A stretch of 64,000 nt of DNA from Scenedesmus sp. ARA3 (lineage: Eukaryota > Chlorophyta > Chlorophyceae > Sphaeropleales > Scenedesmaceae): positions 124,001 through 188,000 of the forward strand of contig RWJK01001377.1 of the NCBI GenBank assembly GCA_004335835.1. Direction: 5' to 3'. Shown here piece by piece: positions 23,607-34,429 of this stretch. Position 1 is the first letter of the stretch, and each line of letters begins with the position of its first letter. The notes beneath the pieces were generated by a model, which saw only the letters and a program-made list of their open reading frames with translations, was not told the DNA's origin and did not search any database. A program made the translations under genes and the position numbers.

Positions 23607-26260
23607 CAAAAGGGTTGGCAATAGCATCATGCTGCCCGTGCTGCGCAGCGTGCCCCTGCAAGCAAGCAATCCAGCCATCAGTCACTTGCACAGCCACCCA
23701 GCGTAACAAGGGGCCAGGTGTGGTGCAGCTGCGCACTGAGCAGAACGTCAGGCTTGTACTGCCCTTGAATGCTGATTGCCAAGCCACAGCTGGATGTTAC
23801 ATACAACAGAAGGTGCGTTCTGCAAGGCAGCCATGTCATGCTTCTCACCAGTCACTGTAGTAGGCCAGGCACTTGAGCATGTAGCACACTCACCTACCAA
23901 GTAGTAACAAAGTAGCAACAAGTAACAAACAAACAAACAAACATCCCATGTAACAAACCACTCACCAGTCGCTGTAGTAGGCCAGGCCCTTGGGCGTGTA
24001 GCACACTGTGGAGTAGCTGGGCTGCGGGCACTTGTTGCCGCTGTTCTCCCACTTGGTGAGCACGTAGTCCTCCAGGTACTGCTTGGCGGCCGAGGCAGAC
24101 GGCTGGCTCATGCTGATCATCAGCGCGGCAGCGCCAGGCAGCGTGGAGTCCCTGCGGCAGGCATGAGCAGTCGCATATACACACAGCCTTGAGTAAGCAC
24201 ATCTGCTGTGGTAAATTTAGGTTTAGTGGGACTTTTGCTAGTCCTGTAGTGCATGCCAATAGCGGCAACGCCTGCAAGCAAACTGTCAAGATCACCCTGC
24301 AGCTGCACAGCAGTCCACTGCAGCAGTGCAGCAGCCTACTCATGGCCATGGAATAGCAGCTGCTTCCTCAGCAGCAGTGTGGCCATGGCCCTGGCAAGTT
24401 CATGCAAAGGCCCACCAAACAAAACCCATACAGCAGCCAGATTCTAACAATATGCAACACATGTGATGACCACGATTGGCCCCCTAGCCTCACCAGTCGT
24501 AGCCCAGACCGTAGCGCAGGTTGTTCACCGCCAGTGCGTTGTTGAACCACTTGTTGGCAGTCGGGCACATGTCCGCGTCATACTTGCACATCCACGCGGA
24601 GGCCCAGGCCAGGTGCGCGATGTAGCCCTCAGGCCAGTAGCTGGCGTAGGCCTGGAACACACCAGGGGGCACCTTCCAGCTGCATGTTTGCATTCATTGA
24701 CAGTGGTGCGGTGGCAGCACAACAGATGTCAGTCTCACTTACAGTCCTGTGTAAAGTGCTGCTGCTATATTGTCCCTTGACACGATGCCACATCATTGAG
24801 TCTGTGAGCATGCTGCTGCTTCTGCTGCTGCTGTGCTGCTGTGATGATCCTGCTGCTGGCAACCACCACCCCAGCAGGACGTGTCAACCCACTCACGTGT
24901 TGGGGTGCGCCTCAGCGAACGCGAAAGCCTGCTGGGCGTGCTTGTACAGCACATTCGCATATGCCGCCTGGCCCTCAGCTTTGAACAGCACTGCGCCGGC
25001 AGCATACGCGGCAGCAAACTCGCCAACCAGGTCGGCGCCTCCTGTGGATGAGTCGGCGACGTATATGGGGCGCTCGTTGTAGGCGTGCTCTGGGCGGCCA
25101 AAGTAGTGGTGGTCGTTCTTGCCAGACAACTGCGGACACAGTTACCAGCAGGGGCAGCAGGGTGAGAACGTGGCCTCCGCTATGCAGCATACAAAGCACA
25201 TCAGTTGCTGTGTTGTCAACGAAGTGATGTGTAGAGTTCCACAGTAGAGCTCAAGTATCATACAGTGTTTCTTTTGTGGGGCCGTTCAATGCACATGAGA
25301 AGCTGACTCAGCACTGTTGCTGGGTCAGCTGCAGGGTGCCTAGGCAGCAGCCGCCAGCTGCCACTGTCATGCTGCGCCTGCTGCCTCCTTCCCCACAGCG
25401 TCCGACATTCATTCTGCAATCACCCTTCCCTAATCCAAGCACCCTTCAATCCTTCAATCATCCTGCAGCTGCCACGGAAATCACCTGCCCGATGAACACG
25501 TTGTCACGCGGGTTGTCTGAGGCCTTCACGTGTGCCTTGATGAGCCAGTCTGTGGCCCACTTCATGTTGCGCACAGCCGTCGCCCACACGTTGGCGTCAT
25601 CATAGGCCTGCTTGAACTCCACCATGCTCAGGATGAGGTTGGACACACCCCAGCCCAGAGGGTGGGAGATCTTCAGGTAGTCTGCGGCACAGCAGCAGCA
25701 AGCAGGGCGGAGGTGTGACGTGTCAGCTGGAGGCATTGAGTGTAAGCGTGGCATTCTGCTCTACAGCGTGCGATTGCTCAGCATGCTGTGCTGCTGCGCT
25801 GCTGCCAGCCACAAGCCACTGCAGTGGCTGCTGCTGTAGGGAAGTGCCAGCAGCGCAGCAGCAGCGCTTGGTGTATGATTAACTCACCTCCTGCATCGTA
25901 GAAGCCTCCCACCAGGTCGATGCCGTTGTAGTTGTCCTTCAGGTGCGCGCTCTTCCTCCAACCACCCTTGCTGTACAGGTGCTGGTTCCAGGGCGGCAGC
26001 TCTCCCGACATCTGACCCTCGTAAAACTTGTATGACATCGACAGGATCTTCCCGTAGTCATCCTCCTTCTGCCGCCTAGCTGCAGCCTGCATGATCACGC
26101 CACGATGCATGCGTTTGATGTTTTGGCGGGCGACAGTGCTGCAGCATTCCAACACTGAGCGTATGATGTAGCAACTGCTGTAGGTCAATTTTTACACTGA
26201 CATACTCACCACTCCTATGAACAGAAGTGCAACGATCACGCAGGCACGCATCGTCCCCAT
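21328..26260 (-). CDS. secreted GH9 endoglucanase with CBM1-like module and Ig-like domain
   Basis: Hydrolyses beta-1,4-glucan (cellulose-type) outside the cell or in the wall. Eleven exons close in frame to 731 residues: 26260-26210, 26086-25888, 25681-25485, 25129-24897, 24679-24494, 24151-23966, 23569-23428, 23166-23049, 22644-22324, 22120-22032 and 21801-21328. Residues 1 to about 17 form a signal peptide. The GH9 domain (about 25-510) has the family opening [13 protein letters not shown], the catalytic-base motif DAGD (81-84, restored across an intron), RPHHR, and the catalytic acid Glu near 485 in [12 protein letters not shown] Gly/Pro linker leads to a Cys-rich module of about 50 residues (PDWQKCGG to EYFWMC). 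Its Cys and aromatic spacing resembles fungal-type CBM1. A Big/Ig-like beta domain ends the protein. Introns hold exon-edge duplications, a 50-bp tandem repeat and an N gap. The stop at 21328 is preceded by a possible donor, so a further exon is not excluded. Confidence 0.93.
22191..22290 (+). repeat. 50-bp tandem duplication plus (GT)n
   Basis: Two near-identical units (CTTC-CGTTCCACCCACATC through GTGCATGCGGCGTTG) lie head to tail in GH9 intron 9, just after a short (GT)n run at about 22172-22187. Confidence 0.88.
22663..22826 (+). repeat. long (CAG)n array, interrupted by an assembly gap
   Basis: Pure CAG units flank a 50-N gap in GH9 intron 8. On the gene's strand it reads CTG and lies a short way upstream of the exon 9 acceptor (CACCGCAG). 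Its true length is unknown. Confidence 0.95.
22721..22770. other. assembly gap (50 N) inside the CAG array
   Basis: Exactly 50 N with CAG repeats on both sides. This probably marks a collapsed or unresolved microsatellite rather than missing gene sequence. Confidence 0.97.
23338..23415 (+). repeat. (CAG)n array in GH9 intron 7
   Basis: About 78 bases of CAG with two CAA interruptions lie just downstream, on the minus strand, of the exon 7 donor. Unlike most arrays here it therefore sits at the 5' end of its intron. Confidence 0.93.
23572..23660 (+). repeat. (CAG)n array and partial copy of the GH9 exon 7 start
   Basis: A CAG array (23572-23605) abuts the exon 7 acceptor. Beyond it, 23623-23660 repeats the exon-start sequence GCGCAGCGTGCCCCTGCA found at 23556-23574, including the acceptor. 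Confidence 0.85.
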
Positions 26261-27075
26261 GGTGCTTGGCGCCTTCTGTGCGCAACCGCCTAGTGTGGTT
26301 AGATGGGCCTGAAATATACACAAATGTCGTCTACGTCTAGCTAGAGTATCACAGCGCCTGTGATCTGTGGGAACAACGGCTTTATGGATGCGAGGATCGC
26401 TGTTTGTTACCCGGCTCACCGACAGGGCTCAATGAAAGAGTGTTTGTTGTCGAGCCAGCATGCAGAAGTCGGGATATATATATGTTGCCGGAGGAATCGT
26501 TGTGGAATGTTACCTGAGGTTTCGCTGTGCGAGGAAGGGAAGCTGTCACGGCAGCCTGGTCGAGATCCAGAGACGCCAGAACGCCAGTGGATCTGCAGCA
26601 GAAAACGTTGCTTGCATTTTAAATGTACCCATCGCCCTAATCGTGCCGTACTCAAGGTGCTTGCTAAGGTCAGCATCGGTCACGGAGCAGAACTGTCGTC
26701 GCTGCTGCTGCTGCTGCTGCTGCAGCAGCAGCTCAGAAGCCACATTATGCAGCTGCCAGCGCCCAGATTGCCCTGGCACCGCACGTGTTGCAACAAACAG
26801 TCGCCATAACAGGCCACTCTGCGTTGCTGCTAAAGCAACCCTGGATTAGTGAAATTCAAGCTGAGCCTGCAGCATGAGCCAGCCAGGTATGCAAACTGAC
26901 ATAAGTTACAGCAATGGCAATATCACAAAGCAGCACGCCACATAGCTTGCATGCCGTCTGCATGCCCAGCCCACTCCCTGACGTCTACCTGACCCCAATC
27001 CAGCCAAGACCGCAGTCACACACCCAACGCAACACCAATCACCAACATCACCTTGAAGATGCCAGCAGCTCTGCA
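26261..27075. other. spacer: MDN1 3' end and GH9 promoter
   Basis: About 815 bases lie between two minus-strand genes. They must hold the 3' UTR of MDN1 and the promoter of the GH9 gene. A TATA-like run (GATATATATATG) at about 26473-26486 is some 215 bases upstream of the GH9 ATG and could be a promoter element, though that is weak evidence. A mixed CTG/CAG run is at about 26700-26730. No gene seen. Confidence 0.4.
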
Positions 27076-30000
27076 CTAGCTGCTGCTGGCGTTCAGCTCA
27101 AACCACTGCCGCAGCAGGTCAGCCAGCGTGGCCGGCAGCGCGGCAATGTCCCGCAGCACGATGTAGTAGGGGAAGGGGAAGCTGTCCAGGTAGCGCTCAA
27201 ACACAGGCTTGCCGCCCACAAACTTCACGCTCTGCATGTCCAGCAGCGACGAGCCCTTGCCAGCACCACCACCAGGCCTGCTGCTGCTGCTGCTGCTGCC
27301 GCCTGGCAAACCACTGCCTGGCGTACTGCTGCTGCCAGCTGCACCACCAGCTGCAGCCGCATCACCAGCAGCAGCTGCAGCAGTGTCCAGCGCAATGAAC
27401 ACCGGGCACACGCCCTGCACCTCCACCAGCCTCCGCACGGCTCCAAGCAGCGCCTCCTTTTCATGGAAGCGCCCATCCCCCAGCACCAGCAGCAGCTGCC
27501 GCAGATCACTGCTGCCGCCGCCCTGCGACCCCACCCGCTGCCGCGCCACCTCCAGCAGATGCGTCACCGCCTCCACCAGCTGCAACATCGGACGATCTGT
27601 GATCGTGTTATCCTGATCAAAGCGCAGCGCTGACATGATCCCAGGGCCAGCAGCATCAGAAAACGGCACCTCCAGCGGCTGCAGAGGCACCACGCCGCCG
27701 CTGCCGCCATAACTCACAACGCCTAACTCCCCAACTTCCAGCCTGCTCATCGCCTTGCACAGCAGCGCCAGCGCCTGCAGCGCAAAGGAGCCGGCGCCGT
27801 TCTCGCCCATACTGCGAGAGTCATCCACTGCCACCAGCACCTGGTAGCGCCGCTTGTCTGGCCTGCTCCGTCGCATCCAGATCTTGTCGCGACGGTACTG
27901 GCTGGCGATGTAGCCGATCACGCGCCGCATGCTGAGCCGCTTGCCGCTGCGGAACTCCCCGCCCAGCCGGCTGGCCAAGCTAGGCTCCAAAATCAGCCGC
28001 AGCTGCTCCGTGAGCTCGCCAGACAGGCCAGAGACGAGTGCATCGCAATGCGACCAGATCTCGCGGCCGTAGCTTGCGGCAGAGTCGGAGCCGTCAGCAG
28101 CGGCAGCGGTGGCGGCTTGGCCGCCGGCGGCTGCGGCGGCTGCTGCGTCGCGGATGCGTGCATCGAGCTCGGCTCGCAGAGCTGCGGCCTGCTCGGGTGG
28201 CAGCTGAGTAGACAGCATGGCTGCCTGTTCGGCTTCCAGGCCTGCCCCTTGGTCTTCTGCTAGCTGCGTTGCTGCAAGCTTGGCAGCAACCAAGCTAGGC
28301 AGGCTGTCAGCATCCTCAGCAGCAGCAGGGCCGTCTGCAGCGCCGTCCAGCAGCTGCTGCCGCTGCTGTGCTGCTGCTTCTGCTGCTGCCTGCTCCTGCG
28401 CTGCCTGCTGCTGCTCGTCACTGGCGGCATCTCCAGCACCAGGCTTCTGCTGCTGCTGGTTGTCTTGCTGCTGCTGCTGCTGACCTGGCTTCTGCTGGCT
28501 GCCAGACCACACCTTGGGTGCTGCACCAGTCGCCACCTTCTCATCTGGGCTGGCATCTGCCTCCTCTTCAGCTGCTGCTGCAGTCGCATCCATATCAGCA
28601 GCACCGGCATCCTCGTGGCCCTGCTGCTGCTCCTGCTGCTGCTGCTCGTCGCCCTTCCCCTGCTGCTGCTCCTGCATGGCTGCATCCTGCCCCTGCAGTG
28701 CTGCCTGCTCCTCAGTTGCAGGCGCCAGCGCCTGCGTAGTACCCTCCTGCTGCTGCTCATGCTGCCCTAGGAACTGATACTCATCCGCTGCTGGCGGCTG
28801 CTGCTGTGCAGCATCCGCATCTGCAGCAGCAGCAGCGTCGTCGGCCTGCTCCTGCTGTGCTGCCTCATGCTGCACTGCCAAGTCAGCCCTCCAGCGCTCC
28901 AAGGCATCCCCCAGGCTACGCAGCGGGTTCAAATCCGGCTGCTGCTGCTGCCGCTGCCGGCGCTGCTGCTGCTGCTGGGCGCCACCCTCTTGCTGCAGCG
29001 GCGCGATCTGGCCCTGCTCAGTTGCGCCTGCAGCACCCAGCTGCGCCTGCTGTGCTTGTTGTGAGGCATCCTGTGTGCGCTGATCCTCCCAGTCCATTGG
29101 CTGAGCAACCTCACCTTGCTGCTGCTGCTGCTGCTGCTCACCCTGCTGCTGCTCCTGCTGCTGCTGTGCATCAGCTGCGCCTTGCGCCTGGGCCTGGGGG
29201 GCAGCAGCAGCCGCTGCTACGCCCTGGGGGCCTGCCTCAGGGATCTGCTCAGGCTGCTGCTGCTCCTCATCACCTGCACCGTGTGCTGCAACTGCCTCTA
29301 GATCTTCATCCTCCTGAGGCTGATCATCTTGCTGTTGTGGATCTTCCTGCTGCTCAGGTGGTGCTGCACGCTTCCTGCCATCAGCATCAGCATCAGCAGC
29401 ATCCGCCTCATCCTGCTGCTGCTGCTGCTGGGCTGCTGCCGGTACATCAGGGCCGCCATCTTCACCATCTTCCTCCTGCTGCTCCTGCCCATCCTCACCC
29501 TCCTGCTGCTGCTGCTGCTGCTGCTGCTCGGTGCCTTCCTGAGCAGCAGCATCCTCCCCATCCTCACCGCAGCCATCTGCAGCCTCCTGACCCTGCTGCT
29601 GCTGCTGCTGCTGCTGCTCCTCACCCTGCTGCTGCTGCTGCTGCTGGGCCTCATCAGCCTCAGGCCCCTGTGGCTCATCTTCCTCCATGCCATCCAGGTT
29701 CATGTCCTCAGGCAGAGCCAGCTCCTGATCGGCAGCCTCAGGAGCAAGCTTGTGCTGCTGCTGATAATCATCAGCCACATCAGGCGGCGGCTGGCCCTCC
29801 TCATCACCCTGCCCAGGCTGCTCCTGCTCCTCATCAGCATCAGAGTCATGCTGCTGCTGCTGCTGCTGCTGCTGTTGCTGCTGCTGGGACTTGTCGTCGG
29901 CGCCAGCCTGCGGCTTATCCTGCTGCTGCTGGTCGTCCTCGCCGCCGCCGGCATAGTCCAGGTTTGACTTGTCCTGCACTGACAGCTGCTGCTGCTGGTC

Positions 30001-30105
30001 CACGTCGTCCTGGCCCTGCTGCTGCTGCTGCTCCTGAGGGGGCTCCTCCTCGTCGTCACCCCACAGCCGCTCATCAACCCGCTCCTCATTCTCGCCAACC
30101 TGGAC

Positions 30106-30162
<57 letters not shown>

Positions 30163-33100
30163 AGCAGGGCAGCAGGGAGAGACAGGGGTTGTGAGATATA
30201 CTGACAGAGATGCGTGGGCAGGATGGAATCATTGGGGTCAAGTGCACAAACTCAACAACAGCTGAAGGAAGAGCACAAGGAGTCACCAATACGTGTAGCT
30301 GATACATCTGTTGGAAAAAACGCTTGTCCCAAGTGGGTCTGCAACTACCCGCGTGCAAGCTACTGCACCTTTCACAAGCAGCTCTCTGTCAACAGCCCTG
30401 ACACTCCCATACCCCTGGTCCCTGAGCCACATGGCCGCCTCACATCTCCCAAGCAACTGTAAGCATCCACTGCACCTCTCAAAAGCAACTCAAAGGCGCC
30501 GTGATTTCCACACCCCAAACCGCAACCAGACGCCTCACCTCGCCCATCTGCTGGTCGATTCTGTCATCATCTCCCTCCTCGTCTTCCTCCTCATCATCGC
30601 CCTGCTGCTGCTGCCGCCTGTCATCGACGTCATGCAGCGAGCCATCAAAGTCCCCATCCATCTCCACACCCTGCGCATCATCATCCTCAGGCTGCTGCGG
30701 CGGCTGCGGCTCCTCCTGCTGCTGCTGCTGGTCCTTCTGCTGCGCTCCCAGCAGCTGATCCTCATCATGGATCTGATCAGACACATCCTTCTTGCCTGTG
30801 CCTTCACCCATGCCTGTACCCCCTGCATCCTGCCACTGCAGCTCTCCCTCGCCTGTCCCCTCCTGGCCCTCACCCTCAGCATCAGGCATGCAGTAGCCCT
30901 CAGCAGTGAGGCTGCAGAAGAGGCTGCTGCACACAAACGCCAGCTTCGCCAGCGACTTGTGCAGCAGCAGCAGCTGGCAGCTGCTGCGCTGCAGGCCGCC
31001 CAGCAGCAGCTGCAGCAGCGGCAGCAGCGCGGCCGCCTGCGACGCCATTGCTGCTGCTGCTGCTGCTGCTGCTGTGCCTGGCGATGCATGGCTGGCATCG
31101 CTAGCCTGAGCCATCAGGGACAGCAGAGTCCTGACAGATGCAGCGAGTTCTGCCAGCCTGGCTGGCTTGAAGGCTCCCAGCCATGCTGCAGCACCAACTG
31201 CTGCTGCTGCAGCCTCACCTGCAGGGCCCTGCTGGTCTGCATCTGCTGCTGCAGCTTGCTGCTGCTGTGAGCTGCTGCTGCTGCTGCTGTGCAGGGATTG
31301 TGCCGCCAGCAGCACCTGTGAGACCACCTCATCGAGGCAGCTGCTGAACTGCTGCTGGCACTGCTGCAGATCTGCCGCACCTGCTGCCTGCTGCTGCCTG
31401 CCAGCCTGCTGCTGCATGGACGCTGCCTGCTCAGCAGCAGCAGCAAGGGCATCCAGCACACGGTCCCAAGCAGGCACCAGCCTGCACACCACAGCCCTGC
31501 TGCTGCTGCTGCTGCTGCTAACTTGCTCACCTCCTGCGGCTGCTGCAGCAGCGATAGCAGCTGTAGCTGCCTCTGCATCCCGCTGCAGCTGCTGCAGCTG
31601 CTCAAACGCAGCTGCTGCAACTGCCAGCGCTGCATGGCTCACCACAGGGCATCCAGTCAAGCTCAGCCGGGCCAATTCAGCATCAACAGCAGCCCTATGG
31701 CAGTCAACAGCAGCAAGGTAGCTTGACAGCTTGCCTGCTGCTGCTGCACTCGCCTTCCACACATGCTGCGGCTGCCCGCTGCCTTGCTGCATGGGGAGTA
31801 CGGCTGCAACCAGCTGCCGCGCAGCCGCCAGCTGGTACGACAAGCTGCAGAGCTGCTGCCGCGCAGCAGACAGCATGCTGCGAGCCGCCTCCTGTCGCGG
31901 CAGCAGCGCAGCCGCATCACCGCAGTAGACTGCAGTTTCCTGCAGCCAGCGCACTGCCTGCAGCAGCTGCGTGTAGCTGCCTGCCACGTCACCTAGCAGC
32001 AGCCGCTGCTGCCGCAGCAGGTGCAGCTGGTGCTGGCTGTAGTGCAGCACAGCCGACACCTCGTGCCGTGCCAGGTCAGCATGTGGCGCCTTTGCTGCTG
32101 CCTGCAGGCGCTGCAGGCGCGCCAGGGACTTGAAGTAGTAGCTGTCTGCCTTGCCCCAACACACACCAGCCAGCTGCAGCAGCGCCGAATCCACTGCTGC
32201 TGCAGGGCCAGCTTGCTGCAGCGGCTGCAGCAGCGGAGAAGACGCCAAGCACGGCTGGCGTTGACCAAACCACGCGGCCGCATCCCTGTCTCCAGCTGGC
32301 ACGTCAGAAGCACGCTTGGAGAAGCCGGCGTCACCTAGCGCATGCAGCAGGTCCGTGAGGGCCTTCTTCTTGCGCAGGCGGGCTCCCTTTGCAGTGTCAG
32401 TGGACAGCGCAAGCGCGCGAGATGCTGCTGTGGCTGCCAGGTCATCAAGCTGCAGCGCCGGCAGCGCTGCAATCAGCTGATCCTCAAGCTGCTGCTGCTG
32501 GGTGCTGCTTGTGCTGCCATCTTCTGCTGCAGGAGTTGCTGCTGCTGCTGCTGGTGGTGGCGGCAGTGCAGGTGGTGCAAGCACACGCGCCATCCTTGCT
32601 GCAAGCTTTGGCAAGCGCCCTGCATAGCTGCTGCTGGTTGCAGGAATGCCGGCAGGATCGCTGCTGCTGTCGTGTGCTGCCTGCAGTACTGCTGCGCTGA
32701 AAGCGGCCCAAGCAGGCTGCTCCTGCGGCTGCAGCTGCTGCAGTGCCTCCAGCAGAGGTGCTGCCAGCACATCCACCTGAGCAGCTGCTGCTGCTGCTGC
32801 CTTCCTGCCTCGCTTGCCCCGGCCATGCTTGCCTGATGCTGCTGCTGCTGTGATGGCTGCAGCGCCTGCTGCTTGCCAGCCGCCTGCTGCTAGTGCAGCA
32901 GCAGCAAAGCAGTCCAGGCTGCTTGACAAGGCAGCTGCATTGCCAGCAGCAGCAGCAGCCTGCGCCAGGTCAGATGCATTCAGCTCTGCCAGCAGTGCTG
33001 GGTCTACCTGCGCTGCAGCAGCTGCTGCTGCAGCAATCGCATCGCGCTCCTTCTGCTGCTTCTGATCCGGTGTCGCCTCAGCAGCAGCAGGACCACCAGC

Positions 33101-33502
33101 TGCAGCCTCACCACTCCCTGTCTCACCAGCTGCTGCTGCTGATGCTGCAGCTGCCTTTGCAGCCTTGCCAGCTGCCCTGCCTGCTGCTGCTGCAGCTGCC
33201 AGCGCTGCCTTGGGTGCTGTCACCTGCCCCAAGCCCATTGCCTGACTAGCACCTGCCAGCACACCCGCTGCAGGCTGTTTCAGGTAGTCTTCTGCTCTCC
33301 TTGATAGCCTGTGCAGCTGCCGCTGTGCCTTCTCTGTTGACACCTTCATGGCATAGTAGCCCCTGTCCTCCCATTTTGCCAGCTTGACAAAGTCTGCCAG
33401 CTCTTTAGAGAGAGGGCCTAGCCCGGCATCAATGGCAGCTGACACAGCTGGCAGGAACTGCGTGTAATACGACAGCACATTCCACAGCATGGACGCCACC
33501 TG

Positions 33503-33543
<41 letters not shown>

Positions 33544-33731
33544 CATTTGTGACTTCTGCCCCTGCTGCAGTAACTGTCAGCTGGCAGGCAAAGCTCTGCA
33601 GCAGCTGCAGCCGCGCAGCGTACTCGCCAACCGTAGACGTCTGCACAAACGCCTCCACAAGCGACGCAGTGCGCCGGTACGCAGCATCCGGCGCTGCTGC
33701 TGCATCCTCACCATCTGCTGCAGCCGCACCC

Positions 33732-33766
<35 letters not shown>

Positions 33767-34398
33767 ACTTTCCCCAGTGCCTAGCACCAGCACTTGATAC
33801 AGGTGGTACCAGCTCCTGCTGGCGCCCCCAGCATGCCGCGCCCTCACTCGCTCCAGCAGCCCCTTCCAGCTAGCAAGCTCCAGCTTCCTCCAGCGCGTAG
33901 CCAGGCCGGCCACTGCTGCTAGCTGCTGCTTAAGACTCACATGCTTGGCTGCAGTCTCCTCCCAGACCTGTGCACGCGCCAGCAGCAGCTCTAGGCCTGT
34001 CAGGGCTTGCTTCAGAGGCACAGTTAGGGGCAGGCCTAGCAGCCGTTCCACAATTGCCAGCAGCTGCAGCAGCAGCGGGTGCTCCGGCCACTCCTCAAGC
34101 AGCTGGATCAGCCGCTGTGACATGTCAGACAGCGGCTGCTGCATTAGGAAGGCCTCCTCTGGGAACGCCTGCTGCATGTCCAGCTGCTGCTGCTGCTGCT
34201 GGCCGGCGGCTGCTGCTGCAGTGGCTGCTGCGCTGGTGTTTAGTGCTGCGTGCTGCAGCGCCAAAGCCATGAGGCTTCCTGGTAGGGTGAGGCTGTCGAC
34301 AGCAGCAGGCAGCAGCCCCTGCTGCGCTGCCAGCAGCTGCTGGCCCAAGCTGAAGCACATCTTGAAAGCCTTCTCCCGCGCTGCATCATCAACTGCCA

Positions 34399-34429
<31 letters not shown>

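Noticed and set aside
22663..23660. Regularly spaced repeats that might suggest a CRISPR array
   Set aside because: They are CAG microsatellites and exon-edge duplications in introns of a nuclear gene, without spacers or direct-repeat structure.
28806..30194. A 462-codon open frame on the plus strand, rich in Ala, Pro, Gln and His
   Set aside because: It is the antisense shadow of the Gln-rich last exon of MDN1. CAG arrays give long open frames in all readings, and there is no domain or splice support.
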